DNA of 64,000 nt. Source: Tipula vernalis. Its lineage: Eukaryota; Arthropoda; Insecta; Diptera; Tipulidae. Below the pieces are notes generated by a model. That model did not search any database. It was given only the letters and a program-made list of their open reading frames with translations, and had not been told where the DNA came from. The position numbers and the translations under genes were made by a program. Every line of letters starts with the position of its first letter. Within the stretch, counting starts at the first letter, position 1. This document shows, in pieces, positions 11,913 to 25,289 of this stretch. Location of the stretch: assembly GCA_958295665.1 (NCBI GenBank), contig OY282558.1:29905045-29969044 (forward strand), in the 5' to 3' direction.

Positions 11913-12514
11913 AGTTGTAATTTTTGTCTGAAATGTCAAGTCACGTTTTTAGATATTTTTTTGTTTTTTAAGTATTGTGTGATTTTACCAAACAGTCTAA
12001 TTTACCATTTTTTTATTTTATCATGATTTAGGTACTTTTGTACCAGCCATAATGTTCAATTTTAGTATTTGAACCAATTCAAATTTGTGGACCAAACCGT
12101 GACTTGTTTCGCCATAACCTTGCAATTGATTAATTGTCAGTTCACAGTATTTATTGACTCATAATTCTGTTAATATGGAATTTTATGTGATATACAAATT
12201 ATAAAATTGAAACTTTATCTTTATACTTTGCTATGACTTTAAGGGTTGGGCCAATTTGATGTTGATTCCGATCTACTGTCGATAAACGCTCTCTAGCTAG
12301 ATAATTATGATAAACAGTATACAGTCACTGAAAAAAAAATAATAAAAATTAAATTTTAACAAAATTTCATCTTCCCCAAATAATCTCACAAAAAGATCAA
12401 TAAGCTTACCGAAACCCCTTGTAACACGCAGCCTTTGGTGAATCCAATGACACCAAATTTACCCCTACAGAAAGTAAGAGAGGTTACAAGCAAAAGATGG
12501 AAGCTGTATCGTAA

Positions 12515-12800
12515 AAGTAGAATAATGAGTGAATAATGACTGATTATTCACTAAAAACACTTATTATTCATTCATATTACACTTATCACTCATTAGTCAC
12601 AATTCACAATTCATGGAGTAATCAGACCATAATGAGTAAATTATGAATGCAAACTGAGAGAATAATGAAAGGATGAATCTGTGAGTAATCAACAAATTAT
12701 GAATGAATATTATTGAATGGATATTCTGTGTAAATATTAAGTGTTATGAGAATAATGAGTCAGTAGTGAGTGAATTAAGAGTGAATAATAACGGTGAATT
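12515..12800. repeat. Degenerate AATAATGAGTGA-type repeat region
   Basis: Variants of GAATAATGAGTGA and its reverse complement (TCACTCATTATTC) recur many times in both directions over about 290 bp, with imperfect spacing. The pattern looks like an old, diverged minisatellite or hairpin element. No clean period or ends can be given by eye. Confidence 0.5.
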
Positions 12801-14513
12801 TGGCCCGCAAAAATTGTGAAGTTGGACAGAAAAACTACCGGAATATTCAATATTCGTATACAAATTGTAAACAAGGCTGACATGTCCCTTGTTCGATAGG
12901 CTTTGTATATCGTATTATTCTTTGTATTATTCTCTCGACTTGTTAAATTCATCGTGCTATTTCCTCCACATTTTCACCAAATTTTTTATTCAATACTTTA
13001 TCGATTACGATGGAATTGGATAGTACAGAAATTTATACTAATAGACGGAGATCACAATAGAAAAAGCGTAATTAAACATCGAAAATAGTGATGGTAGAAC
13101 ATGTCACCCTAAATTTATTAATATGTGATCTTGCCATGGGCTTTTAAGGGGCCCATCAAGGTCAACGCGAAAATGTTAATCGTGGAATTATTTTTTATTA
13201 CAGAACCATTTTCTAATTCCAATCAGAATTTTCCAAATATGCGCTTGAGAATTCCGTCATTTAAAATTTTCAAATTACCGAACATAAATCTTAAAATGTT
13301 CGTAAACCTTGCAACATTTTATGTAAGATATCGGATTGTTCCGGAAATTTTGAATAAACCTGTATAAATATAATAACAACGTATTATCATACATTGGTTT
13401 TTACAAGGTCCCATTGGCTTGTTGTTTTATCCACCGTGCATCATTTGCTAGCTTATGTTCTTGTTTCAATCCGGATTTGACGTACTGAACAGCAATCAAG
13501 TTTTTTATAATTTTCTGCGTGACGTTTAAATACAGAACATTTTTTTTAATACCAATTATGTTGTTCATTGTATTGAACCCTGAACAATTATGTTCAAAAT
13601 GTTTCTAGCTCTCATAGGAATCGAGTTGTATTGTTTGTGTAGTGAGTTTAAAATATTTCAACCGCTACAGAATATGACAAAAATAAATAAAACCTTTAAC
13701 ATTTGGTAGTAATCGCAGCTAACGACAATAATTATTTTTTAAAATTAGTTTCGAAAATAATAATTTATCGAACTAGTGTTGCAATTTTTATTAAAACCAA
13801 AATTTACAAACTTAGGTGGCCCTAATCCTGTATACTTCAGTTGTTTTTGTTAAGTCGTATTTAAATTTGTGAAACGTGATCCTCACATTTTCTACGGAAT
13901 CTGAAAGATCAATTTATATGAGAGGGCTATATCGTTGTGCATCCCGAAATCTATTACATCTCAAAATTTTAAATTGTTATTAAATAACAGTCTTTATAAA
14001 TTTTATAATAAAAACGACTTAGTTATTTTTAGATGTAATTTAATTGAGAAAAAACTTTTCCGTATAGTACCAATGATTTTTAATAATACTTTAGAAGATT
14101 GTGAAATTAGCATTGTGAAATGCTAATTGTTTACAACTGTCTACCCTCAAGCGTGTTTATTAAACCATTTCAAATCACACATTGTTGACCATCCTTGTAT
14201 AAAACAAAACATGATGTGCTTCTATGTTTACATAACGATCCGCTCCCATTTCATTACTCTCATTAATACTTAGTTTTGTTTTTTTTCTACCACCATATTT
14301 TTACAAACCTAACCTAAAAAAAAAAAAAGAATAATATGAAATTTATATTTCTTTAAAAACACGATATTTAAACATTTAAATTAAAATAAACAACAAAACA
14401 AACAAGATGGTGATGAAGACGAAGACGTCGTAGAAGACGATGGAGAAACATAAAAAATGAAAATCTATTTGGAAACATGTTTTCTTGTGTTTTTCAAATA
14501 ACATAAAATAATA

Positions 14514-14540
14514 ATAGTAGTAGTAGTAGTAGTAGTAGTA
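14514..14540. repeat. (TAG)n microsatellite
   Basis: About nine TAG units, followed by AATAATAAC-type degenerate trinucleotides to about 14,580. Confidence 0.9.
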
Positions 14541-16562
14541 ATAAGAGAGAGAATAACAATAATAATAATAACAATAATCATATTATATATAAATGATACC
14601 AATACATTTATGACACCAAAAACAAGTTATGATTTTTTTTTTTTTTTTTTTTGTTATACATACATATTCTTCAGCGAACATCATCATCATCATTTTGGAA
14701 TGACCGTCATGTCATGATCATGATCGTTGAAATATGGAGGGTTTCTCTTCTCTGAAAAGCTTTTTTTAAGACTTAGACAAGTTTAATAAACATATATGTA
14801 TATATATGTGTGTGAGTGGAGTCTCGCTTGCGGCTAATGGAACTTTATTTTCGTAATATAAATAAAACATAAAACCCTACCTACACAACTACGGTTTTAT
14901 CTCATTTTATTTTCTTTAAGAGATCTTTAAGAAATTTTTTACGCTTTTATATTTTTACTTGTCATTTTTTTTATTTTTGTTGTTTCTTTTTATTTTTAAT
15001 TCAATCTTTTTTGTTGCTGTTATTTTATCTATCTTAAATGGTATGTAGTATGGCTGAAATAAGAATTCTCTTCGTCTTATATAAACTTTTAAGTTTTTTT
15101 TTTTTTTTTTTTTTAATTTTAATTCTCTTTCAATCTTATAAATAATAATAATAATAAAAACTGTTTAAATGGTAAATAAAGAGTTGCGTTGCGGTCAACA
15201 GAAAAAAAATAACAAAAATTAAATTTTTTAAGTTCTGTAGTTATTCAATATTATGCTATATAAGAAATGATACATGTGTACATAATTTGGAATGATTTTT
15301 TTTTTCGAAGATTAGATATTAATATAAATTTATTAAAATATCACATAAATATGTTCATATAATTGAGTTAAAGTGCAGGGTGACTAGAAATTATTAATAC
15401 TTTTTTAAATACACTTCACTGTGTCAATATTAAATTTCCGGTGTGAACCACCTCTTAGTGTTTGCTTTTGCGCAATGTCATTTTTCAGGTCAACTGATCA
15501 CAAGAGTTACATTTTAGATGATTAAATTTGTTTAATAAAAAAGTGTCGAAATTCAAATTAGATAAAAAAAAAATATTTTATGATCATTCGACTGGAAACT
15601 AAAAAAAAAAAAAATCAAAATAAATAATTTTGCTTATTATATAAGTTACGTAATTTTCTTAGATCCTTGGTGAAACTTTAAATAAATCAATTTTCTATTT
15701 CTATTCGATACTCGTACACATTCTATTGCTGCATGTGACATTAATGATCGCCCACTTTATTAGACCAAATGGCGCCTGAAAATAATTCTAATGTAGTTAT
15801 AAAATACTTAACTCTAAGATCGTGCAATTAAAATTTTCTTCCTACTTGTTAGTTATAATAAATTGATTAACCGACATAATAAATCCGTAACAGATGCGTA
15901 ATACATAAACAATAGAACTTAATTCGCGTGCACAATTAACACGTCAACGTACTTTTAACATACAAAACTGTACCTTGTCATTCAATTCAGTTATGTACAT
16001 ATATCCAAATTTAACATCTTCGATATGTCTTTTTATTTCAATTGTATTGTCAATAAATTTGTACAAGAAGTTCAGTTTGTTGTATATATGTACGTATATT
16101 AAAACGATGGGAACATCACTATTAACATTTAAAATACTTTACCTATTTTTAACAAGAATGTCTGCTTGTTGTAAAATGTTACATTAAATCAATTTAGATC
16201 ACAAAGTGTAGCTTGTACGATGAAATTATGAATATTTTTGGTTTAGCACGCAACATTTAAAATTAGATATAATGATGCTGGTTGGTGGCCATTTTAGCAA
16301 AAACCACGCTTTGCACTATGTATAAGAAATATAAGCATAGTTTAATTTGTAATTCTTAATTTGGATACAAAATTATTAAAAAAATAATGAAACTCTCACT
16401 TTTCTGCCATTATCTGATTTGAAAAATAAATAAAAAACCCAACAAAACAACAACACACAAAATAATGCTGGTTTAGTAATTAGAATGAGGTTAACCGTCT
16501 GTAAATTCATCATCGTCAATCAAGTTTTTACAAATTTATTATTTATTATTCACAAAATTAAT

Positions 16563-16584
16563 TTAATTTTTATTTTATTTTCAG
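16563..16584 (+). other. Candidate splice acceptor ahead of the ds coding exon
   Basis: A pyrimidine-rich run ending TTTTATTTTCAG at 16,584 precedes the ds start codon by 285 bp. It would begin the exon holding the end of the 5' UTR and the first coding block. A weaker alternative AG lies at 16,853-16,854. Which is used cannot be told without transcript data. Confidence 0.45.
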
Positions 16585-16869
16585 AAACCAACTCTCAATA
16601 ATAAATTATTAATAATTGAAACAAAAAAAAAAAAAAATTGATATCGGGTAATTCTAATTTATAAATTTTGTGCGCGCGCGCGATTCGGTTATCTTGGTAG
16701 CAAAAAAAAAAAAAAACAGTGCCGTGAGTGAATGTAGCAAAATCAACAAATCAAAAAAAAAAAAAAAATGTGTAAATTAAAAATTTAATTAATTAATGTT
16801 TCGACGATGTTTAAATAAAATGGATTTTAATTTATTATTTATTATTGCAAATAGAATTTTTTTAAAATC

Positions 16870-19800
16870 ATGACGCTCTCGTCGCGCCGATTACCGCGTA
16901 TTTGTATAAAATCGGTATTTTATAAAATGCAGAGTTCGAATAATGCATTATGGTTATGTATAATAGTTAGTACATTTATATTGGTATGCAATGCGCATGG
17001 CCCGGGCCCGGGTCCTGGCCATGTTGTAATACCACGTCGGCGTTCATCAAGCGATGGTTATAGTTCACAAATGCAATCGCGTGCTGTGGAAACAACGCTT
17101 CAGCTAGAGGTATTGGAAGGGGAACCAAGGGGTACCGTGGTCGGTTATGTTCCAACAAAACCAGGTTTTACATATCGATTTAATGAACCGCCTAGGGAAT
17201 TTACCCTAGACGCAAATACTGGTGAAATTAAGACGAATGCGGTTTTAGATCGTGAAATGGTACGCGATCGTTATGATTTAGTTGTGCTTTCAAGTCAACC
17301 GACGTATCCGATCGAGGTACGGATAACCGTTTTAGATATTAATGATAATGCACCAGAATTTCCTGAACCAAGTATAGCTGTCTCGTTTTCGGAAAGTGCA
17401 ATTTCGGGTACCCGACTGTTGTTAGACGCGGCAACGGATCGTGACACAGGAATTAATAGTGTAACGGACGATTATCGAATCGTTGAAGGTAATCATGATG
17501 AGAAATTTAGACTAGCGGTCACTACAAATCCTAGTGGTGACGTATCATATCTACACCTAGAAACAACAGGTAAATTAGATCGAGAAACACGGGGTTTCTA
17601 TGTACTAAACATATCAGCACGTGATGGCGGAACACCACCCAAAAATGGGTATCTTCAAGTAAACGTCACCGTTTTAGACGTAAATGACAATCCACCAATT
17701 TTTGATCACAGCGATTATATTGTTTCGTTAAATGAAAGTGTTCCGCCGGGTACACCAGTCCTTCAAGTTATGGCTTCCGACAGTGATTTAGGCGATAATA
17801 GTAAAATTACGTATTATCTCTCAGATACAGAACACCAATTTACAGTCGATCCAGAAACGGGAGTTATTTCAACGACTGAACAATTAACGTGCCCGCAACA
17901 AAATTGTCCTACATTATCACGGCCTGGAGGAAGCTGTCCGAAAAGTTGTGTATTTACGGTTTTTGCACGAGATCATGGAACACCTCGACAAGATGGCCGC
18001 ACCTACGTTACCGTTAATTTAGTAGACACAAACGATCATGATCCGGTGATACGATTTCAATATTTTCCGCCTACCGGTACTTTTGCTACTGTCGACGAAA
18101 ATGCTGCTAACGGATCAGTGGTCGCAGCAGTTTCCGTAGTAGATATGGACGAAGGATTAAACGGCGAAACAGGCATTAAAATAATTTCAGGCAACGAATT
18201 ATTCCATTTTCGTTTGGAAAATTCTCCAAATTTCGATATCGTTCGAGTAAATGATATTCTGGATCGCGAAGAAATCGGGAAATATAATTTAACAATCGTG
18301 GCTACGGATAAAGGAACACCTCCAAGAACAGCAACCGCTTATTTAATCATTCACGTGAATGATGTGAATGACCATGAACCGGTTTTTGAAAAATCAGAAT
18401 ATTCCGCTGTGTTAAGCGAACTAGCGCCGCCTGGCACTTATGTCTCTAGTATAACCGCAACTGACGAAGACACCGGAGTTAATGCACAAATTTTTTATGA
18501 TTTTGTATCAGGAAACACTAATCAATGGTTTACAATTGATTCACTCTCGGGATTAATTACAACACAGGCCGTACTCGATCGTGAGATACAAGGAACGGTC
18601 GAATTAAGTATTTCAGCACGAGATGGTGGACCAAATCCTAAATGGGCCTATACCCAATTAAAAGTTACAATACTTGATGAGAATGATGAGGCACCGCAAT
18701 TTTCGCAGCAGCATATTAACGTTAGTTTGAGTGAAAATACGCCTCCACACACGCTTGTTGCGATGCTAACTGCGGCCGATCATGATCAAGGAACAAACGG
18801 AAGCGTTACTTATTCGTTACAGAGTGGAATTCAACAAAAATATCCAAATGTATTTGCGCTCGATTCACTTACTGGACAGCTAACTACAAAAACTAGACTC
18901 GATCGTGAATCAATATCCCAATATGAAATTCATGTAATAGCACGCGATCAGGGCCTCCCACCACAATCCTCGACCGCAACAGTATTTTTAAGCGTTCAGG
19001 ATGTAAACGATAACAGTCCAGAATTCTATCCAAAACAATATTTTCTACCAGTTTCCGAAGAAACACCAATCGGAACTTCATTATTAAAAGTTTCGGCCAC
19101 TGATCGTGACGAGGGCGATAATGCAATCATTACATATAATCTAGAAAGTGGTGGTGATGGATTATTTGTCATTGACAATTGGACTGGTATTATTACGCTG
19201 CGCGGAAATCTTCGATCATCTCAGAAACCTTTACATAAATTAATAGTTTCATCCAAGGATCGTGGAGATCGTCGATCAGATAAAGATGCTATCATCGAAA
19301 TAATCAAAGAATCCAAACTGGAGGAATTGGAATTTGATTCGTTTGGAGGCTATGAATTTCAGATCATAGAGGATCACGGCATCGAAGGAGAATTTGTGAA
19401 AAGAGAAGTTGGCCGTGTTCAAATTCGCACCCGTAAATCAAATCCGATTGAATACTCGATAACGTTTGGTGATCCGCAAGGCTATTTTAAAATTGATGAG
19501 AGATCTGGAATTATTACAACGGCAATGAAAATTGATCGTGAAGCGAAAATGATGTTCTCATTAACTGTTGTGGGGCGTAGCGGACTTGCTTATGGCAAGA
19601 CTGTTGTTAATATATCGATTTTAGATTTGAATGATAACCCTCCGATATTTTCACATGATCGGGATGAAATACGGCTGCCAGAAAATGCAGCTGTTGGACA
19701 TGAAATTTATTTGTCACGAGCACGGGATAAGGACTCTGGAATTAATAGTCGAGTTACATACAGTCTAGCTTATAATCCGGATGATCAATTTCGACTATCC

Positions 19801-22176
19801 GAGGCAACTGGAGTGCTCTATTTAAATCGACCGATACGTGCTGAACCGGGTACCGTATTACACGTAGAGATATTAGCAACAGATGGTGGTGATCCACCGT
19901 TATCGTCCAAAAATTCATTATTAATCACAATTGAAGACGTTAACGATCATACACCAGTATTCGATCATACCTCGTACGAAACATCTTTGGTTGAATCGAC
20001 ACCAGTAAATGCACGATTTTTTGCACTTGCTGCCTCTGATGCCGATCTGGGTTTAAACGGCCGAATTTCTTATGCAATCACTGAGGGGAATGGGGAAGGA
20101 AAATTTGGAATATTCCCAGACGGCTATTTATTCGTAAAAAGTCCCCTAGATCGTGAGGAACGTGACTACTATTCATTAACGATTGCATGTACAGATCATG
20201 GCATACCACCACGCAGTTCAATTGTCCCAGTCATTATTCATGTGATAGACGAAAATGATAACAGTCCACAATTTACAAACTCTACGTTTACGTTTAGTAT
20301 ACCTGAAAACGAACCGGCGGACTCCTTTGTTGGGAAATTAACCGCAGTCGATCGTGATGTTGGTCGCAATGCAGAATTAATATTTTTACTCTCTGATATA
20401 CAAACAGATTTTACGATTGACCCACGAAACGGTTTTATCAAAACACTACACGAATTTGATCGTGAAGCCTTAGTTCAGCAGACCGGACAAAATTTTTTAA
20501 ATCTTGAAGCTATCGTAACCGATAATGGTGTAGTACGGCTCAAGGATAAGGTTAAAGTCAAAATTATAATCACCGATGTTAATGATAATGCACCTCAATT
20601 TTTGCGGGCACCATATAAAGTGCAAATCTCTGAGGGAGCAACCCTTGGCACACAACTAGTCCGGGTTTATACAATAGACGCTGATGAAGGACTAAATGGC
20701 GATGTGTTTTATTATATTGCGGATGGAAATATAGATAATCGATTTGCCATCGATGATGCGACAGGACAAATAACACTCGTTAAACCGTTGGACAGAGAAA
20801 CAATCGCATCTTATAAATTAACGATTGTGGCACATGATGCTGCAATAGAAGGACGTTTAAGTGCCACAACCACAGTTAGTATTGATGTGCTAGATGAAAA
20901 TGATGATGCCCCAGAATTTACACAAACAAATTCACAAATATCGGTTAATGAAACAACTCCGGTTGGAACGGAGCTAATAAAATTTCGTGCCACCGATTCA
21001 GATTTAGGACCAAACAGTCAGATAACATTTTCGATTGCGGCCGGTAATCGGCGTGATACATTTCACATCGAACCGATCAGCGGTGCTTTATACCTTCATA
21101 AACCACTCGATTATGAGGATACTGTATCGTATACGCTAAATATAACCGCCTCGGATGGTGGTAATCCCCGTCTATCAACCACGATTTCCTTTATCGTGAA
21201 CGTAATCGACTCGAATGATAATCCACCGAGTTTCCCAAATACAGCGATCGTACGACAAATTCGTGAAGGTATACCAGTCAATACACCAATAGTTACTGTA
21301 ACAGCTGAAGATCCTGATTCTGGGGTGAATGGAAAAGTAACATATGCGATTTCACATCAAAATCCAGAAAATGGTGAACGTCATTTTGGAATTAATGAAA
21401 AAACTGGTGTGATACATACACTTCGTCCGATCGATCGTGAATCAATCGATACATTTCGACTAACAGTGGTGGCGACAGATCAAGCTGAACCGCCACAAAA
21501 ACGATTATCTGCAGAGAAATTAGTTACCGTAATTGTCGAGGATGTTAACGATAATGCACCAGTATTTGTTTCAATGAATGCAGCTATTCTGCCACTAAAA
21601 GATATTCGAATATCACCTGGACGTGATGGATCCATAATAATGAATGTATTTGCACGGGACGTTGACTCCAGCACTAATGGGTTAGTTACGTACGAAATGG
21701 TTAGCGGAAATAGTGATTTATTTAAGTTACATCGCAGTTCTGGTGCAATATCATTACGCAAAACGATCGAAAGTCCGGAGGCTCGTTACAAATTAGCCGT
21801 CAAAGCTACAGATGAAGCTGTACAAAGTGAACGTAAATCTTCTGATGCCTATGTTACAATAATATCGAGTAGCTCGGCAAATATTGGGCCCGTCTTTGAG
21901 ACACGTGACTTATTTGGAAGCGTTTACGAAAATGAACCATCCGGTACAAGTATTTTAACGGTTACGGCTCGATTAAGTTCGGCCGCCGATATTGAATACT
22001 ATGTTACGAATGTAACGGGTGATGGCCGACAAGTTGATCGTTTGTTCGATGTTGATACAAAATTAGGTATTTTATCCACTGCAGCTGAGTTGGATAGAGA
22101 ATCCGGTGTGGATACGTACGAGGTGGAAGTTTATGCGATCGCGATTGGTGGTGTGCCAAGGACATCTAGTACTAAG
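16870..22176 (+). CDS. ds: Dachsous cadherin, first large coding exon (5' part of gene)
   Basis: This exon encodes 1,769 residues of Dachsous, the giant atypical cadherin that binds Fat on neighbouring cells and sets planar polarity and Hippo growth control. A hydrophobic signal peptide (LWLCIIVSTFILVCNA) follows the second methionine (16,927), so M1 at 16,870 or M20 could be the start. Fifteen cadherin repeats follow, ending with DxNDN-type calcium motifs near residues 155, 269, 386, 498, 603, 711, 919, 1023, 1127, 1236, 1342, 1447 and 1558. Repeats 7 (near 815) and 15 (near 1671) have lost that motif. Repeat 3 carries a four-cysteine insert (about 340-360). Repeat 16 is cut by the exon end: ACTAAG then GTAAGA, phase 0. 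Segments such as HTPVFDHTSYETSL and IVRQI(R/K)EGIP match fly Ds. Remaining repeats, membrane segment and cytoplasmic tail lie outside this exon. No frameshift or stop interrupts it. Confidence 0.95.
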
Positions 22177-22182
22177 GTAAGA
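22177..22182 (+). other. Splice donor at end of ds exon
   Basis: GTAAGA directly follows ACTAAG, close to the consensus donor. It falls exactly where the cadherin sequence stops making sense: past it the frame gives a short non-cadherin tail and a stop at 22,222-22,224. The junction is phase 0. Confidence 0.9.
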
Positions 22183-24596
22183 ATTATATATATACTATAT
22201 TGTGGTGTTATGTTTATTGTGTGAGAAGACTGAAAAGCAAAGAATTTTTTTTTTTTTTGTTTCTTAATCAATATGTTATGCGCGTGATTATCCAAAGTGT
22301 TGAATTCTTAGTTAAGTTTTTGGAGGATAATAAATGTTGTTGGCTGTTAAGTTTTGTATTTGGTTCCCATTACAAACTGATTTATGATAGTTTGTGAATG
22401 AAATTTTAATTTTTTAAAAACCAAAATTTGTTGCATTTACTTACTCACAATTACTTGTATTCATTTGTTTTTTGTTTGTTATTTTGACGCGGTTATAAAT
22501 TTGGAGTTTTGGATTTTTATGTGAATTTGATTTGTACGTGCATGTAGAGCTGTGCGAACATGACAAAATTTTATTTTTTTTTATATTTTTTTTTGGTTGT
22601 AATTTGGTGACGATTATTAACGGAACTAGACAATACAAGACTGTTGTTTTAATTCAATGAACCGTACGTATTGAGCAACTTCAAGTATTATTCGGTATTG
22701 AATATGTATACTTGTTGAATCATTGCTCTTGAAATTCGATACACTGGAACACCGGCAAATGAAGGCTATTCTGAAAATATAACTGAATAAAAAAAAAACA
22801 ATAAAACTAAAATTTTTATAATTAATAAAAAATGCAATTTTTTTTTATTTTTATTGTACAAATACAACAGCAATAACAACAAAACGGAGCAGCGGAAAGA
22901 AAAAGAGAATTCGATCATTAAAATGAATTAAGAAGAAACTACAAATTCCATTTTCTTTTCTTTAACAACAAACATTTTTTTTTTATGAGAAAAATATTTT
23001 TTATTTTTGCAAAAATTCTTATACTTTTGTTAAGAAACTGAAAAGACAAAATTATGATGGGTTTTTGTCATTTCGAAGAATGATAAAACTTAAACAAAAG
23101 TGGAAAAATTTGCATAGATTATGTATGTATAGCACACACAAACACACACAAGCACTAAAATAAGATGGTAGCAGAGTCACCATTTTGATCACTACACCGA
23201 TCACGTTTGTTATTTTTACACTCTTGCCCTAAAGGATGTGCCCACCACAAAGTGACGATACATGTTTAGAAAACAAAACATTTTTGCTTTTTTTTTTTAC
23301 AACTTAACACAAAAAAATAAAAAAAAACATTTTTTTCATTTTTTAAGTTTTATGTTCAGACAAATCAGTCATGTTAAATTTAATGCTTGTCTGAAAAAAT
23401 TAAACGTCTGTATCCAAAGGGTGATTTTCTTTCATTTATTTATATTCATTTATGTTATTGTTGTAACCTTGTCACTTTAGAAGGAGTTCAATTAATAATG
23501 GTGTTGCGTACACTCTGGTGTACTTGCGCCCGCGCGCACGGGAAATAAGGATCTTTACTTGGTAACTTGGACATATACAAGTACAAGTGTGTGTGTATAT
23601 AAAAGTCTGGCGTCTACTAATTCAACTATCGCATATCAATAAATTATCTCAATGTAAAATTACCATCTATAAAATTTCATACAAAAAAAAAAAAAATTAA
23701 AAACTTTTATAATTAAATAAAATATAAAATAAAATTCTTCTTAAGTAAACGCACTCGAGATCATACTCGAGTCGCGCGAAGATAAGATCAATTGACTGTG
23801 TCACATTTCAGTGTTAATACAAATGTTTATTTATTTTATTTTTTAATTTTTTTTGCTATTTATTATTATTATCATTATTGTAATATAAATAGTAAAATAA
23901 AAAACTATAATTTAATTTATTAAGCAATTCAATATAATTTGTTATGGAACTTTTTAGAGAGAAAATTACGTTAATAAATCAATTTAGAAAAATTTCTACA
24001 CATATATATGTACATACATACCTAGCTATATACTCGTATGTACTTTAGAGCTCTAATAGATATTTAAGATATAAAATGTATTAATATCATATAACAAAAT
24101 TATTTATCTTAAAATAATTTAAAATAGTTGACACTTTAGTTTTTGTGAGCGTATAGTATAATATTATACGCATGTGTATTAGTGAAGAGTTCTTTAAACT
24201 TACAACATAGTGCAGAATATAGCAAAAACATGCGTCATTGTCATCTCTTATAATTTATCGGTATTTAATCAAGACGACAGGGAAAATTATGTATATGGAA
24301 AAATTAGAATTCGTTTTCTTTTCAATTTAATTTATAATTTATGACATTTTGCTTAATTGATGTGACGATGAACATTAACTACCTGATATAAAGGATGTTT
24401 GTAAGTACATATATACGTATCAGATATGTATGTCTGATATTTATTACCTTGCGGTCGAATCTGCGAAATTTGCGATTAAATATAATTAATATGTGACAAA
24501 CCCTTTACTGATCATCAACTGAAAAACTGTTTGAAAAAATTGAATATATTTATTTATTTATTTTATTGTGCACATTTAATTTACATTGTTTTCGGC
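22183..24596. other. ds intron, no feature recognised
   Basis: AT-rich intronic sequence with poly(A)/poly(T) runs and short (ATT)n stretches near 23,860. No exon with cadherin-like coding was found. A CGCGCGC patch lies near 23,530. Confidence 0.6.
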
Positions 24597-24636
24597 ACAC
24601 CCTATTTTGAGCATCAGCTCATTCATAATAGGGTGT
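24597..24636. repeat. Short inverted repeat ACACCCTATT/AATAGGGTGT
   Basis: ACACCCTATT (24,597-24,606) is the exact inverse of AATAGGGTGT (24,627-24,636), separated by 20 bp. The flanking 150 bp is less AT-rich than the intron average, so this may be the end of an unrecognised DNA transposon. No partner end was found. Confidence 0.4.
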
Positions 24637-25289
24637 ACCCAAAAAAAAAAAAACAATTTCACCCAGTAGCATCTCCAAATCCCAGCACATCTTAAGTTTT
24701 TGCTTGAAACAGTAAAGGCATCAGTTTTTCTTTTGATTTCGCTAGATCTTTGCTCTTGACCCATAAACTTCATCAAAATCGTGAGAAAATAGGCTTAGAA
24801 CTTATCATTTGAATCTCAACATCTTCATCTGACATCATGACATCAACGTTTCTGTTCGTTTTCGGGATGATACCTGTATGGGTCGAGCGTTTACGTAAAT
24901 TTTAATTTAGCGAACAAAAAAAAAATTCAGTAAAAAACACGTCCACTGACGTGAAAGTCAAAGGCGACTTATATCATTATTTGGTTATAAAAAATTAATT
25001 TTTGGACGCAATCACTATGGATTTGACTGAATTTTTGAAAGTATACTCGTTACCTTAGTGTTTTTTAGCCTTTTGTTACAAGAAAAGGCCACCTTAAACA
25101 AAATTTCGGCTTAAAACCATGTTGTATGCATTATATAATGTATTATGTTCAGTTCAATACTTGCATTGAATATTAATCAACAGTAATTACATGTAATACA
25201 ATGAAATAAAAATAAGTCGGTTAGGAACATTTTAAAGGATATAAGTGAATTATAACTTTAAATTAGAAAATTTTTGTATCGTGTGGTAA

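Larger units (their letters stand above)
11913..16562. other. Non-coding flank or 5' intron of ds
   Basis: No convincing gene was seen. Open frames at 12,903-13,088, 13,125-13,367, 13,935-14,126 and 15,975-16,187 match no family I recognise and have AT-driven composition. The stretch holds a degenerate AATGAGTGA-type repeat (12.5-12.8 kb), a (TAG)n run, and poly(T) runs near 14,633 and 15,095. If the splice acceptor at 16,584 is used, part of this is a 5' UTR intron. Confidence 0.5.

Noticed and set aside
13935..14126. 63-codon open frame with a retroelement-like look
   Set aside because: No conserved motif could be aligned; composition explained by AT content.
18893..21761. Minus-strand open frames within the ds exon
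   Set aside because: Shadows of the long cadherin frame with no homology of their own.
22177..22224. ds protein ending at the stop at 22,224
   Set aside because: The last 15 residues are not cadherin-like and follow a consensus splice donor; the cadherin repeat is incomplete there.
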